Origin: Xenopus tropicalis
Taxonomy: Eukaryota > Chordata > Amphibia > Anura > Pipidae
Reading direction: 5' to 3'
Assembly: GCF_000004195.4 (NCBI RefSeq)
Contig: NC_030677.2
Location: 112,183,036-112,247,035 of the forward strand
Length of the DNA stretch: 64,000 bases
The notes under the pieces were generated by a model. The model did not search any database, had not been told where the DNA came from, and was given only the letters and a program-made list of their open reading frames with translations. Below, one piece after another: positions 1-10,829 of the stretch. The translations under genes and the position numbers were made by a program. Every line of letters begins with the position of its first letter. The stretch's first letter is position 1.

Positions 1-1
1 C

Positions 2-1969
2 AGGGTACTTACTCAGCCAGAAAAGGACGTGCTAGCCAAGGGGTTAAACTATGCAGTGACACCACAACACATCCCAGTGGTTGAGCTCATCACAGCCACA
101 GAATCTGCCATCAATAACAACCATATAAAGGTGGAGGAAGCAGAACAACTCAGACTAAAAGTGTCAGCTGCATTGTCAAGTGCCAGAGCACCCCCCTCTA
201 ACCTTACTACACAAGAGAGGAGAGCTCTCACATCTCTCAGTAAGGACCCGAACATCACCATCCTGCCAGCAGATAAAGGGCGATGCACAGTTGTGCTAAA
301 CACAACTGACTATCACTGCAAAATGACCTTGCTACTCAGTGATAGCAATACATATGAACCTTTAAGGAGAGACCCAAGCAGCAGTTACAAGAAAAAGGTG
401 ATAGATTGCCTACAACAACTTGAAAAGGAGGAAGCCATTGATCGAGCTTTATACCACCGCCTGTACCCCAGAGAAGCTACACCATGCTTATATGGACTCC
501 CCAAGATACATAAAGATGGAGCACCACTCAGGCCTATTGTCAGCAGCATCAATTCAGTGACTTACAGCATTGCAAAATACTTGGCCAACATCTTAGCCCC
601 ATTGGTAGGTAAAACAGTGCATCATATCCAAAATGCCAAAGAGTTTGTCACCAAGATTCAAGGAGTTAAACTAGAGGCAGAAGAAACTATGGTATCATAT
701 GATGTCACTTCACTGTTCACATGTATACCTACCACAGAGGCTACTGAGACTGTAAGAAATCGACTGCAGAAAGATGACACCCTCAGCAGCAGAACGAAAC
801 TCAGTCCCAACCAAGTATGTTTAATGTTAGATTTGTGCCTGAACACCACATACTTCAAATACAAGGACCAATTTTACAGGCAAAAACATGGCTGTGCAAT
901 GGGTTCACCAGTTTCTCCCATTGTAGCAAACTTGTATATGGAAGAAGTGGAAAGGAAGGCCCTACTCACATTCAATGGAACTACACCAAGTCACTGGTTC
1001 AGGTATGTAGATGACACGTGGGTTAAAATCAGATCCAACGAAGTGGCGGCCTTTTCAGAACACATTAACTCAGTGGACAACAACATCAAGTTCACAAGGG
1101 AGGATGTCCATGAGAACAAACTTGCTTTTTTGGACTGTTTGATATCCATTCAAGAGGGGGGTATCTTGAAAACAGAAGTATACAGGAAACCCACTCACAC
1201 GGATCAATATCTGTTGTTCGATTCCCACCATCCGCTGGAACACAAACTGGGTGTCATTAGAACTCTACACCACAGGGCGAAAAGTGTAACAACTGATACA
1301 GAGTCCAAGGACAAGGAATGTAAACATCTCAGAGGAGCACTGAAAGCTTGTGGCTACCCAGACTGGGCCTTTGTCAAAACAAGAGCAACTAAGCCCAACA
1401 GGAACACCAAAAGGAATAACCGTCCTGAGGCAGAGAGAAGGCGCAATATAGTCATCCCCTATGTAGCAGGAGTGTCGGAGAAACTCAGGAGAATTTTCAA
1501 CAAACACCACATCCCTGTGTTTTTCAAACCTAGCAACACACTGAGACAAAAACTTGTACACCCAAAGGATCCAACACCAAAGGAAAAACAAAGCAATGTT
1601 GTATACGCAGTCCAGTGTAGCGAGGAGTGCACAGACCTTTACATTGGTGAGACAAAGCAACTGCTCTCTAAGCGAATGGCTCAGCATAGGAGGGCGAACA
1701 CTACAGGCCAGGACTCTGCTGTATTTCTACACCTAAAAGACAAGGGACACTCCTTTGAAAATAGCAATGTCCAAATTTTGGACAAAGAAGACCGCTGGTT
1801 TGAAAGAGGTGTAAAAGAGGCCATTCATGTCAAAGTGGAGAAACCATCCCTTAACAGAGGCGGGGGACTTCGACACCATCTGTCTGCTACATACAATGCT
1901 GTTCTAACATCTGTACCCCGGCAGTTTCAGAACTCTTCACACATCCATTCATGCAACTCTAACAAGTAA
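2..1969 (+). CDS. Penelope-like retroelement polyprotein (reverse transcriptase + GIY-YIG endonuclease), 5' end off window
   Basis: This is an uninterrupted frame of about 655 codons ending in TAA at 1967-1969. It is open to the left edge, so the true start lies outside the window; the first in-frame residues read RVLTQPEKDVLAKGLNY. Reverse transcriptase blocks appear in order: PCLYGLPKIHKDGAPLRPIV, motif A VSYDVTSLF (near 692), motif B HGCAMGSPVSPIVANLYMEE (near 887), and the catalytic motif C RYVDDT (1001-1018). The PLE-typical stretch THTDQYLLFDSHHPLEHK follows. A C-terminal GIY-YIG nuclease follows: VVYAVQC (near 1597), LYIGET (near 1638), the arginine in LSKRMAQHR, and a later KEAIHVKVEKPSLN. 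Family knowledge: such proteins nick DNA and reverse-transcribe their own RNA. The fold order is that of Penelope-like elements of the Neptune/Poseidon kind; the exact clade is not determined. No frameshift or stop is visible, which suggests a young copy. Confidence 0.93.
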   Translation, partial: RVLTQPEKDVLAKGLNYAVTPQHIPVVELITATESAINNNHIKVEEAEQLRLKVSAALSSARAPPSNLTTQERRALTSLSKDPNITILPADKGRCTVVLNTTDYHCKMTLLLSDSNTYEPLRRDPSSSYKKKVIDCLQQLEKEEAIDRALYHRLYPREATPCLYGLPKIHKDGAPLRPIVSSINSVTYSIAKYLANILAPLVGKTVHHIQNAKEFVTKIQGVKLEAEETMVSYDVTSLFTCIPTTEATETVRNRLQKDDTLSSRTKLSPNQVCLMLDLCLNTTYFKYKDQFYRQKHGCAMGSPVSPIVANLYMEEVERKALLTFNGTTPSHWFRYVDDTWVKIRSNEVAAFSEHINSVDNNIKFTREDVHENKLAFLDCLISIQEGGILKTEVYRKPTHTDQYLLFDSHHPLEHKLGVIRTLHHRAKSVTTDTESKDKECKHLRGALKACGYPDWAFVKTRATKPNRNTKRNNRPEAERRRNIVIPYVAGVSEKLRRIFNKHHIPVFFKPSNTLRQKLVHPKDPTPKEKQSNVVYAVQCSEECTDLYIGETKQLLSKRMAQHRRANTTGQDSAVFLHLKDKGHSFENSNVQILDKEDRWFERGVKEAIHVKVEKPSLNRGGGLRHHLSATYNAVLTSVPRQFQNSSHIHSCNSNK

Positions 1970-2143
1970 CACCTGTTTGGAGAGTTGCATGATACTTGGG
2001 TAATCCTTTCAAAGTAACTCCACAGCATTCCCACCTCTGTGAGTTTCAGATGTCACCTTTCTGAAGAGTTACATAGTGCCATTGTGATTGGATTAGTGGA
2101 AGAGTATATATGCTGGGGACTTCCCATACCAGTCAGTTGAACT

Positions 2144-2178
2144 GAAGAAGCTGCTCGGATGAGTAGTGAAACGTCTTC
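2144..2178 (+). other. Structured hairpin in the Penelope element tail
   Basis: CTGCTC (2151-2156) can pair with GAGTAG (2161-2166) across a GGAT loop. The outer GAAGA (2144-2148) can pair with TCTTC (2174-2178). AG on the left and TGAAACG on the right stay unpaired as an internal bulge. Penelope-like elements are known to carry hammerhead ribozymes in their terminal repeats. The GGATGA...GAAAC...GTC letters recall that core, but stems II and III are nearly absent and the expected CTGA is CGGA, so I do not call it a ribozyme. Confidence 0.5.
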
Positions 2179-2235
2179 AATGATTACTAAACAAGTCCAG
2201 TTGCTTCAAATTTATTTATACTAGATATACCATGA

Positions 2236-3206
2236 CCTGGATGAATGAAAATCTTCATAGACACCATGACTTAACATAACTGGTAGCTCCCAAAAAAAAA
2301 AACCTAGACACATCAAACATAACTATAAATTATCAAGACAAGAAATGTTCTTCCATATTTTTTGAGCGAAGCTTTCCATTTTATTGAATATAATGTTGCA
2401 AAAAAATGTGTGTGCAGACTTAGTATATTACAAGGGAATGAATATATAAGGAGGTATAATAAATATTTTGTACATAGTTACTTAACTTGGTGTCCTCAAC
2501 CACCAGGCTGGACCTTGGTTAGGTTTCCTCTGGAAGTTGTCATCCAGGCGGGAGGCCAAAAGGTTTATAACATAAATAAGAGTTCAGAAAAAGAGCCTTG
2601 TTGGCTATGCAACATGCTATGGGCATGAGCCAATGTCATAGGTAGTACCAGGGCAGTCACAGTGGAGCTTGACTCAGAGATGAGAGATAGCTAGGTTAGT
2701 TAGCACATGTGACTTTATCCCCATCAGGAAGATTAGTGGGAAAAGTAACCCTGAGATGAAACTACAATTTGGGATTAAGCACTGAGAAAACATGTCGTAT
2801 GGGAATTCTCAGGTACAGATGCTGTTTGACAGAGAGAGAAGTGTGACTGGAGTGTTGGGGAGAAGCTGTATCAGTTGCCCATGTGACACAAAGTTTCACC
2901 AGCACACCCTTACCTCCTCCAGTAATTAAACTCGGTGCACAGCCTAGTGAGTCGGCACTCTCACGACAATCCAGCAGAAAATTGACCGGCACAACGAGTG
3001 AATAAACACGCAGGGGCTAAGCCCCGCTTGCATCACAAAGTATAGCAGCAACGTTTTGGGGACCAACAGTGACCACCCAGACCACCCTAGTGGAGAAACT
3101 AGATCTGATTGCCACATTAATTTGCTCTGTAGTGATAGTATCATACAGTTAAAAGTTGAGAGTTGCTAATTCTCTCTCTAAACTTCTAACATGCATTTTC
3201 TTTCAG
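2236..3206. other. Intron-like sequence upstream of the 3207 exon
   Basis: No exon or recognisable repeat was found here. The last part (3140-3206) reads as a pyrimidine-rich 3' intron end leading to tttctttcag. Confidence 0.4.
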
Positions 3207-3607
3207 CAGTACCTGCTTTTAATCCATCCCTGGCACCATCTGACAACCTTCAGGCACAGGCTCCCCTGTTTGCCATGTCTGTGAACCAAACTAGTTTCAA
3301 GCGCAGACCATCTTCTTTCCTGGCCAAGATGAGGGGTCACAGGAAGAATCCCGTTATGCCAACATCAAACATCAAGTTACCCCCAGGTCTAATAAAATCC
3401 ACAGATGCTGCTGAGGAGTCTAGTTCGGTACGGAGAAGAGAACAGCCAGGAAGAAGGACGGACAATATTCAGTCAGTCTATGTCCCAGAGGGAACAGAAA
3501 TGGGAACTGTACATAGAGCACTAGAGTACGAGCCTACAGCCAAACTCAAACGCCGCTTTTCAGACCCGCACCTGCAAATCCCTTGCCCTGATGAGTCCAG
3601 CCTTTAG
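3207..3607 (+). CDS. Last coding exon of an unrecognised gene
   Basis: An open frame follows a good splice acceptor (ttttctttcag before 3207; a second AG permits a start at 3210) and runs to TAG at 3605-3607. About 133 residues are encoded. The tail is low in hydrophobic residues and rich in Ser, Arg and Pro. It has two basic-Ser clusters of PKA/14-3-3 type, FKRRPSSFLAKM and KLKRRFSDPHLQIP, and ends PCPDESSL. No membrane span or catalytic motif is visible, so it looks like a disordered, phosphorylatable C-terminus. No upstream exon is visible in the window; the Penelope element and intron-like sequence lie before it. In human, TMEM38A is followed by NWD1 and SIN3B, but both run in the same direction as TMEM38A. 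This exon runs the opposite way, so synteny does not name it. A long 3' UTR downstream supports its being terminal. Confidence 0.6.
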
Positions 3608-5575
3608 GAACAAAAACTTAACCTCCATGTCTGCTATCTACCCATGGTATTTCTGCTATTAGGAATATCACTGTGATAGCAGTGGTATTTTCCTTGAACT
3701 GGCATTTCAAAGAACTGTTTTAAGGACACAAAGGAATGCCGAGTCTTTCATTGTAGAGTGGCAGGTTAAATAGAGGGGATTTTCATTCCCGTTTACAGTT
3801 TCCTCCACTTGCCGGCAGTAGTTATTCCGATCTTAGCCCTCAATTTTATTTCCAGCCTTGTAATATGATAGGACCAAAGGTGAGTTCATTTTGCCTTATG
3901 CTGTTCACCCGCTACAGTAATATTTTTATATATGTGTATATTATAAAGCTTTTTAATATTTTGTTAACATTTTGTTTTATATAAATGTGTATTAACACAG
4001 AGGCCAAATGTGCGTGAGAATGGTAGGATGTGCACCGTGGAGGTTTTTTTTTTTTTTTTTTTTTTTATAAAGATCAACTTTTTTTTTTTTTATGTTTTAT
4101 TTTATGCAAATGACATATTCTGCATACAGATGCAGTAACTATTTATCCATCTTTTTTATAAACTGTAACATCAGATGTGTTTAGTATATGTCTCTTTCTA
4201 TTCATTCATATTCTTTGTTACTGCTAGAACCAGCGAGCCAAAGTGAAAAACACAGCAGAACACTGATGCCAAGATGCATTGATTGTGCCCATTTATTTAT
4301 CTGTGGCGTCTCCGTATAGAACATTGTTTGGCCAGATGCTTTAGCATGGTTATTCAGCAGTCATCAGCCTCAGGTTCTCTGGTGCTATTGAACTGCAATT
4401 TTGGGAATTTTATTTTCATATCCTCTGACTGAGGGCCAAGTCCTACAATTTTAAAGCTTTTAGGTCAGAAAAAGAAAGCATAATTCTCTGCCTCATAATT
4501 CCTAACACTAGTTTAATTCTAAATCATCTAGAGAACACACGCAGCAAACATCTACAGTATAGCTTCTGAATTCTGAGTCTGACACCCATTGGTGGGGCAA
4601 AACAATTTTAGAGAATGCTTATTTTGTTCTAGAACAGGATGACTGTTACAACAATATTGGGATGGAGGTGTAAATACATGTTGAATTGCAAAGTCTGTTC
4701 TACTGATAAAGTACACTTACAGTGGCACTGCAGGAAGGCTGTTATGGTTTTGTTAGGTTAGGTTTTTACTAGAGGTACTCGGCTTTTAGTCCTATTTCTG
4801 CTTTATGGAATTGGTGCCAGCATAGTGACTTTGACTGGCAGCAGGAGGAACTATACTTCAGTATTAACATAAAGCTGCTTACAAATAGCTGTGTTTCAGG
4901 TTAGGGGCCACAATGGGCCACTGCCGCAAGATGTGCAAGTTCGTACCTGATGTTTTATATCTTTGGGGTTATTGCAGTACTTGAAATGAGGCCTTTACTG
5001 ACTACACTATTTAATAGAAACAGCAGCCTCATATTCCTTAGGCTATTCTAATTACTGTAGATGTCAGGGCCTGTGTTAGGACTGGACAGAACATGTTGCA
5101 TGTTGGCCATCCTGGACCTATGCAGTTGTAAGCTTGAGCTCTAACTCCTGCCCTGGGAGATGTGCAATAATGGTTCATATATGTTAATTCACAACCTGCA
5201 TAAGGATGTTTGTGTTCCCTTTTCTTTGCGAGACAGGGGAGCTTATTTTCCATTAACCAGCAAAACATACGGTACATGGCTGATAATGTCTTCTAAATAA
5301 TCTTTATGAATCGCTCCTCCTGGTAAATGGATATACTTAAAAGGTTTGGAGATAAAAAAAAAAAAAACAACGGATATGTTTTGTGTGGCTTCTCTTGTTG
5401 AGTAAATCAAGGGTACTCAGTTGTCTGAGAGCTGCCTAGCTGAATGAATTAGTTAAGACTAAGGAAACCGGTAATAACAGGTGCTGTGTGTATGAATGGA
5501 CACAAATATTCTTGTGTATATTAACCTATACCAATATATATATTTCTTAATGTTTATATAAAACCAGGATTTAGA

Positions 5576-5747
5576 CAGAGTTGGACTGGCCAGCTAGAGT
5601 ACCATAGGCTCTCTCAGTGGGCCCCATTGTGGGACAGTTCGCATCGGCCCTCTATTTTCACCACAAGCCTATATAACCTTTATACCAGTTAATTGACCTG
5701 ATAGAGGGTCCCTGGATGTCAGGGCTTTAGGAGGCCCAGTCCAACAT
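5576..5747. mobile_element. Degenerate hAT-type MITE remnant
   Basis: The ends read CAGAGTTGGACTGGCCAG and GGCCCAGTCCAACATAT, an inverted pair matching the ends of the better preserved element at 43080-43660. Confidence 0.45.
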
Positions 5748-6416
5748 ATTTCCCTTTAAGTGCCTTATTGCCCAGGCTGATGAGTAGTGATTATGAAAAG
5801 CTTCCATGCTACATTTTTGGAATGTGCAAATTTTGCTTCAAAACCAAAGCAATAAATCAAGTGTTTGATTTCAAATTTTTAACAATACTTGATGCAAACT
5901 GCTGTTTTTTTGCTGTGGATTACTTGACCTGAAGCAAATTTTGCAATCTTTTACTATATTGTTTCCTTATCCAATTGGTTTACAAACAAACAGCCTTTGG
6001 CTACTGACTCATGGAATTTTACTCATTTATTTATGTTTTATCTTGGCAGCAGCATTCCAATTTTATATTTAATTGCGTATAGAACCCCTTGTTGTTGCTT
6101 GTGTTATTGAACACATTGGTTCTGCATGTGGTAGAGGCAACAATGGCTCTTCTATTACTGGAAACTTTGTAGAATTTGTTTGGTTTCCTTGTGCAGCAGA
6201 TATTGGCCGCACACATTATTTGGCTAGGGTCAGTGTTGTTAGGAAGGGTCAGCTGAGCAGTAGACACCCCTACTTGGGTTTATCGGGTTGGAATCTGAAT
6301 GTAGTGAAACTGAATGTATATGAAACCCTTTTGTAGATACTGAACAATGATTTTCTTTTGCACTTTATAGAGGTATGATAGAAACTTATCACATTTCTAT
6401 CGGCTGAAACTGTTTT

Positions 6417-6422
6417 AATAAA
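6417..6422 (+). terminator. Candidate polyadenylation signal AATAAA
   Basis: A canonical hexamer about 2.8 kb after the stop of the 3207-3607 exon, with TG-rich sequence just after it. AATAAA at 6787-6792 is the alternative. Confidence 0.35.
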
Positions 6423-6425
6423 GAT

Positions 6426-6460
6426 TTGTGGGCAGTCTACTATGCTTGTGGGCAGTCTAC
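6426..6460 (+). repeat. Short tandem duplication TGTGGGCAGTCTAC
   Basis: The 14-base unit occurs twice, separated by TATGCT, just after the AATAAA at 6417. Confidence 0.7.
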
Positions 6461-7633
6461 GGCTTGAATATCATGTATCACTCTGATGCTTCTCTAAATA
6501 TGACCAAACAGCCAGCTAGCTATCCTGTGTGCTTCAGTGAAATAAGCCAAAGGCAATTCCATGTCATACTCTCTCATTATGTATGCTTATGGGATGCTTC
6601 AGATCTTTTGGCCCAACATTGGTCTGGTGTTTTTCTTACATCATTACTCTCCCTGCCATATTTGTTTTTCACAGCTGTGTATATAAACGTCCAGAATGTG
6701 TTCCTATTTAAGGTTGCCGCTGATCCATCTGATGTTACTTACTGGGAATGTGCAGATTTCCATGCAAAGCTCACTTATCTTTGTTAAATAAAGTTATAAT
6801 TGAATCTACTGTTTCAGTTTGTTTGCTTAGTTTTTATTTCAGAGAGGCGTTTGAGTCTCAAAATGTTATTTGTAAAGGGGGGACAGAAACATTACAAAAA
6901 AATATCTTTATAACAATAGGTGCACAAGACATGAAGACCAAAAGAACTTTCAAATCTTCATTCATCCAGGTGTATTCACACCTGGTGCCTTTTGGCAGGG
7001 CCTTCTGGTGCATTAGTATTCAGTATTAATATTCATTATTATTCAATGCAAATATAGGTACAGCTCTCATCTTTTATTCCAAACCTTCCCCCATCACAGC
7101 TTATGTATTCTACATGGATCAGAAATCAAATCACAACCTCTCTGTTACTTCCATAAAATTCCTATGTGTTTTGTTTTAAGAAAATCTTTTTGGGGGTCAG
7201 TGCTTAAAACAGATAATTTCTCAATTTAAATAGGGAAAAGGGTCCCTTCTTTCTGCCATGTAAACCTACAGAAGGACCAACTCCTATATATATATAATGT
7301 AAAATAATGTTTTCATCCATCAAGTTAATGCCCCTTTTTATACAAGACAGCACTTTATCTGCTTTAGTAGCCACAGAGTGAATCTGCCTGGAATTACACA
7401 GTTTGTTATCCACAAAATTCCCAGACCTTTCTCAATTTTGAATTCTCCCAACACACTACCATTTAGAGAATAACTCACATTTATGTTATTTCTACGAAAG
7501 TGCATAACCTTGCGCTTATCATCATTAAACTTTGTGACACAGGACTTTACATTACAATGCCCACCTTTCAAGGTAAATTATGAACAAGTTAAAAAGCAAA
7601 GGGCAAAGGACAGACGTCTGTGGTACTTCACTC

Positions 7634-8056
7634 TTAAAGGGACAGTAACACTAAAAAATGAAAGAGCTTTAAAGTAATAAAAATATAATGCACTGTTGCC
7701 CTGCACTGGTAAAACTGGTGTGTTTGCTACAGTAACTACTATAATTTATATAATAAGCTGCTGTGTAGCCCTGGGGGCAGCCATTCAAGCTGGAAAAAAG
7801 GAGAAAAGGCACAGGTTACATAGCAGATAACAGATAAGCTCTGTAGAATACAATAGTGTTTTATCTGTTATCTGCTATGTGCCTGTGCCTTTTCTCCTTT
7901 GAATGGCTGCCCCCATGGCTACATAGCAGCTTATTTATATAAATTATAGTAGACTTTCTGAAGTAAACACACAACTTTTACCAGTGCAGGGCAGCAGCAC
8001 ATTATATTTTAGTTACTTTTATACACTCTCATTTTTTGGTGTTACTGTTCCTTTAA
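7634..8056. mobile_element. Palindromic T2-type MITE, copy 1
   Basis: The ends are TTAAAGGGACAGTAACACTA and TTTTGGTGTTACTGTTCCTTTAA, flanked by TTAA. Its long inverted arms carry GGCAGCCATTCAAGCTGG on the left and CTTTGAATGGCTGCC on the right. A second copy is at 60610-61035. Confidence 0.85.
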
Positions 8057-8739
8057 AGTGATACTGACACCAAAATAATCCTTTTCAATAAATGATTCTA
8101 CCTCCAAACATACCTATAACTCATGTGGACCGTTTTTTCCAGAAAGCCCTTGTTGTCTAAATAAATACTTCTTAAGATCCTGGACCCGACAGTCTGACAA
8201 ACCCGACTGCGTCTTCTAAGCCTGTCAGTCAAAGGAGCAGGCTGACGTCACTCACACACTGACACAGAGCTTTATCCCTCCGACCCCTGGCACAGAGCAG
8301 TAGATAACAAGCAGCTTCAGCTTTCCCTGCCTACGTCTCCCCCTCCCCTTACACACAGGCACACACCGGTGCTGAAGCTCCCTTGCAGGTACAGGCAGAA
8401 AGGGCACTGAAGGGCCAGAATCGCAAGGCACTGTGATTGGACAGATTTTAAAACTTTTTTTTTTAAGGGAGGCGTTTAAATTGAAGCCCGGAACAGGAGA
8501 GCAAACATGGCTGCCCTGTGGACCTGTCATTGATTCAATGATAATGGTAAAGTGAATAAACTTGTGGGTTGTGTTGCTGGGTTTACTTGGAAGGGTTGAA
8601 CTTGATGGACTCTGGTCTTTTTTCAACCCTATGTAACTATGTAAAACTTTGTTTTATAAAGAAATTAAAAGTTGATACCAATGTAAACATAAGGGCAGGT
8701 GCAAGAAAAGGTGTTTATTGGCTGTCAGTATCACTTTAA
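8053..8739. mobile_element. T2-type MITE with TTAAAGTGATACTGACA ends
   Basis: The inverted ends are TTAAAGTGATACTGACACC at 8053 and GGCTGTCAGTATCACTTTAA ending at 8739. It shares its left TTAA with the MITE at 7634-8056. A shorter relative with the same ends is at 37666-37998. Near 8575-8640 it holds GGTTGAACTTGATGGACTC and CAACCCTATGTAACTATGTA, resembling a CR1/SINE 3' tail. Confidence 0.75.
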
Positions 8740-9170
8740 TGATTTGTCATTCAGCCAGTTCTCTATCCAAGTTCCAGTTTTCTATCCAATTACAAATATT
8801 CTTTTACCAATAATTTTCTATGTGGCATTTTATCAAACGCTTTAGCAATTTAAGTAGATCACGTCCACTGCCATTCCAGATTCTAGGTTCCTGTTCCCCT
8901 TCTCATGAAAGGCAATTAGACTAGTCTGGCAAAATCTTTTTTCAATCATATTCATATCATATCTCTTTATTACCCCTTCCAAGTGCTTTCCTACCACTGA
9001 CATCAAACTAACAGGCCTATAGTTTCAGGCTGAGGGCAGAATCTTTTTTTTTTTTTTTTTTTTTTATAAATAATAACACAGCTCTATTGTTTGGACCATT
9101 TTTTTTTCCTAACCTATGAGAAACTAGTAGACCATACAAAAGCATATCCCCCAGGGTCAGACCTGTTCTC

Positions 9171-10628
9171 TGTCAGTAATAATGGATACACATTTGTTAG
9201 ACTGTGAGAGGCTTACTTAAAACTTATTAATGCTCTCTGTTTCAGCATTGTCTAATACCAAGCATTCAGGCAAAAAAAAGTCATATTGGATAAATAAGAG
9301 CTCTTTACAGGTGCCTTACATGGCCGACATACAGAACTGGGTTTGCTTCAGAAACCCTATTACAGTTTATATAAATAAGCTGGTGTTTACACAGCAGATA
9401 GAAAATAAACTTTAGAATACAGTGGGTTTAGTTCTTACACAGGAAAATAAAAAAAATAAGTCAAATTGAATTATTGGCTTTCTACAAGCCTACAGACTTT
9501 CTCATTTCTTATATAAACTAGGACATTTTTTGGCAAGTAATAGTTTATTTGAAGGTGCTGGATCAACAGATACAAACTTAATGTAAATAAAATATCTTTT
9601 TTTTTTATGCTGGGCATTTAAGTTACATACCACATAGCGTTTCCTAAGTGTAACTCTACCAGAGCAGCAATTCCTGCCATTGCCCAGTTATATCTTCAAA
9701 TGAAAAAAGTGAACAGCTATTTAATGTATGCTGGTGTATTTACAGAACACAAAGCATTAGGCAAAAGGCGCGTCAGCATGAGGTTATATTAGTGATATGG
9801 TCCTACTAATTGCTTAGTTCTGGTGTGCTGAGGTAACAAATGGTGGTAGACACGCCAATCTAAATCAATGCAATTGAACAGGGGGGAGTGGGCGCTGGGC
9901 TACAGCTAATTTCTAAGTAACAGCACCTCAAGATACCCCTGCTTGTTCAGTTATTTGCCTTTGTTTTACTTTGGGGAATGGATACTTGGCATAATAACTA
10001 AGACGTCGAGACCTGTGTAATAGTCAGCCAGTGGGTTGCCCAGAGACTGGTGCTGGGCAGAGTTAGTTCAAAATAGTAATAAGCTCACTGGTGTTAGGGA
10101 ATTAATAGGAGTATATATCTTGTAGTATGAACATTCCTAAAGTCTAAAGTTGAACTAGTACAAAGGAATTGACATATTGCTTAATATTATATAATATTAA
10201 TATATTCTACTTCCAAAAATATGATATACTGCCTTTACAAAAAGCAACCTTTTTTTTTAATCCAAAATCCAACACAATATATGTAATTCCCCTTTAAGAC
10301 ATGTCAAACAGTTTTGTAGATATACTAACAGTGATTAGACATTAGAATATAAACTAGTGCTAATTTCAGAATAGGATCCTGACAGGTACAGTATTATACG
10401 GCACCTACACCTTTTATATTAATTCACAGACAACATAATAAATATATGAGTATTTGGTAAAAAAAAAAAAAAAAAAAACACATTGGCACAAAAATTCATT
10501 TTGGCAGATATGAAAATCAAGATAGCTACAACCGATTGCCACAATATTATATAACTTGTGAAGCTGCAATTCCAGCTCTGAGTTTTTTCACAGTTAAAAG
10601 TTCAATTTGAAGAAAGGATTCCCAGGCT
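9171..10628. other. Non-coding region 3' of the tetraspanin gene
   Basis: AT-rich sequence with no coding exon found. It probably contains the tetraspanin 3' UTR: on the minus strand a TTTATT (AATAAA) lies at 9544-9549, and a T-run with TTTAAT (ATTAAA) near 10256. An A-tract lies at 10460-10479. Confidence 0.35.
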
Positions 10629-10829
10629 TTACTGACAGCTTCTCTGGACTCCAATATAATTGTGTTCTTCATATTCACTTTGAATTGTGTGTATGAAATC
10701 GGCTTCCTCCACATTCTCCCCCTCATTCCCAACCTGCCGAAGGCTTGCTTGTGGCGCTGTGCTTCTTCTCCTCTCCATTATGAAATTGATCTGGTAAATT
10801 AGAATAATAGCCAGAGAGGCCACAAAAAT
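10629..10829 (-). CDS. Tetraspanin exon 8 (end of TM4, cytosolic tail)
   Basis: The acceptor ctgtgtcctag precedes ATTTTTGTGGCC. The exon encodes IFVASLAIILIYQI, then a basic patch MERRRS and an acidic tail ending GVQRSCQ before TAA. Confidence 0.85.
   Translation of the reverse strand: MFVASLAIILIYQINFIMERRRSTAPQASLRQVGNEGENVEEADFIHTIQSEYEEHNYIGVQRSCQ

Larger units (their letters stand above)
1..2235 (+). mobile_element. Penelope-like element with 3' tail
   Basis: The element comprises the RT/endonuclease frame and about 265 bases of 3' sequence. The tail ends near CTTCAAATTTATTTATACTAG, followed by unrelated A-rich sequence, so the right boundary is approximate. The left end is cut by the window. 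A hairpin-forming block at 2144-2178 lies in the tail and recurs in two degenerate copies near 35.3-35.44 kb, which shows that the tail belongs to a repeated family. Confidence 0.85.
3608..6440 (+). other. Probable 3' UTR and downstream sequence of the 3207 exon
   Basis: AT-rich non-coding sequence follows the stop codon. It includes two T-tracts (4044-4066 and 4080-4091), a hAT-like remnant at 5576-5747, and a consensus AATAAA at 6417-6422. A second AATAAA lies at 6787-6792. Open frames here are short and lack splice sites or protein motifs. Confidence 0.45.
7200..9170 (-). mobile_element. CR1-type LINE fragment, split by two MITEs
   Basis: Minus-strand frames in 7210-7570 read KVMHFRRNNINVSYSLNGS and SRQIHSVATKADKVLSCIK, a CR1 reverse transcriptase segment. 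The same segment is better preserved at 22870-23240. At 8740-9035 the upstream part continues, including the minus-strand sense of NYRPVSLMSVVGK near 8985-9025. The two parts are separated by T2-type MITEs at 7634-8739. Frameshifts and stops make it a dead copy. Confidence 0.75.

Noticed and set aside
2144..2178. A functional hammerhead ribozyme
   Set aside because: Some core letters are present, but the CTGA box is CGGA and stems II and III are missing or zero-loop. Kept only as a hairpin.
3207..3607. Naming the exon NWD1 or SIN3B by synteny
   Set aside because: Both should run in the TMEM38A direction; this exon is on the opposite strand, and the residues do not recall either protein.
6428..7029. 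Two overlapping plus-strand frames of 119 and 93 codons
   Set aside because: They lie in 3' UTR or flank sequence, with no splice signals or motifs.
8252..8626. Minus-strand 124-codon frame
   Set aside because: It lies wholly inside the T2 MITE at 8053-8739.
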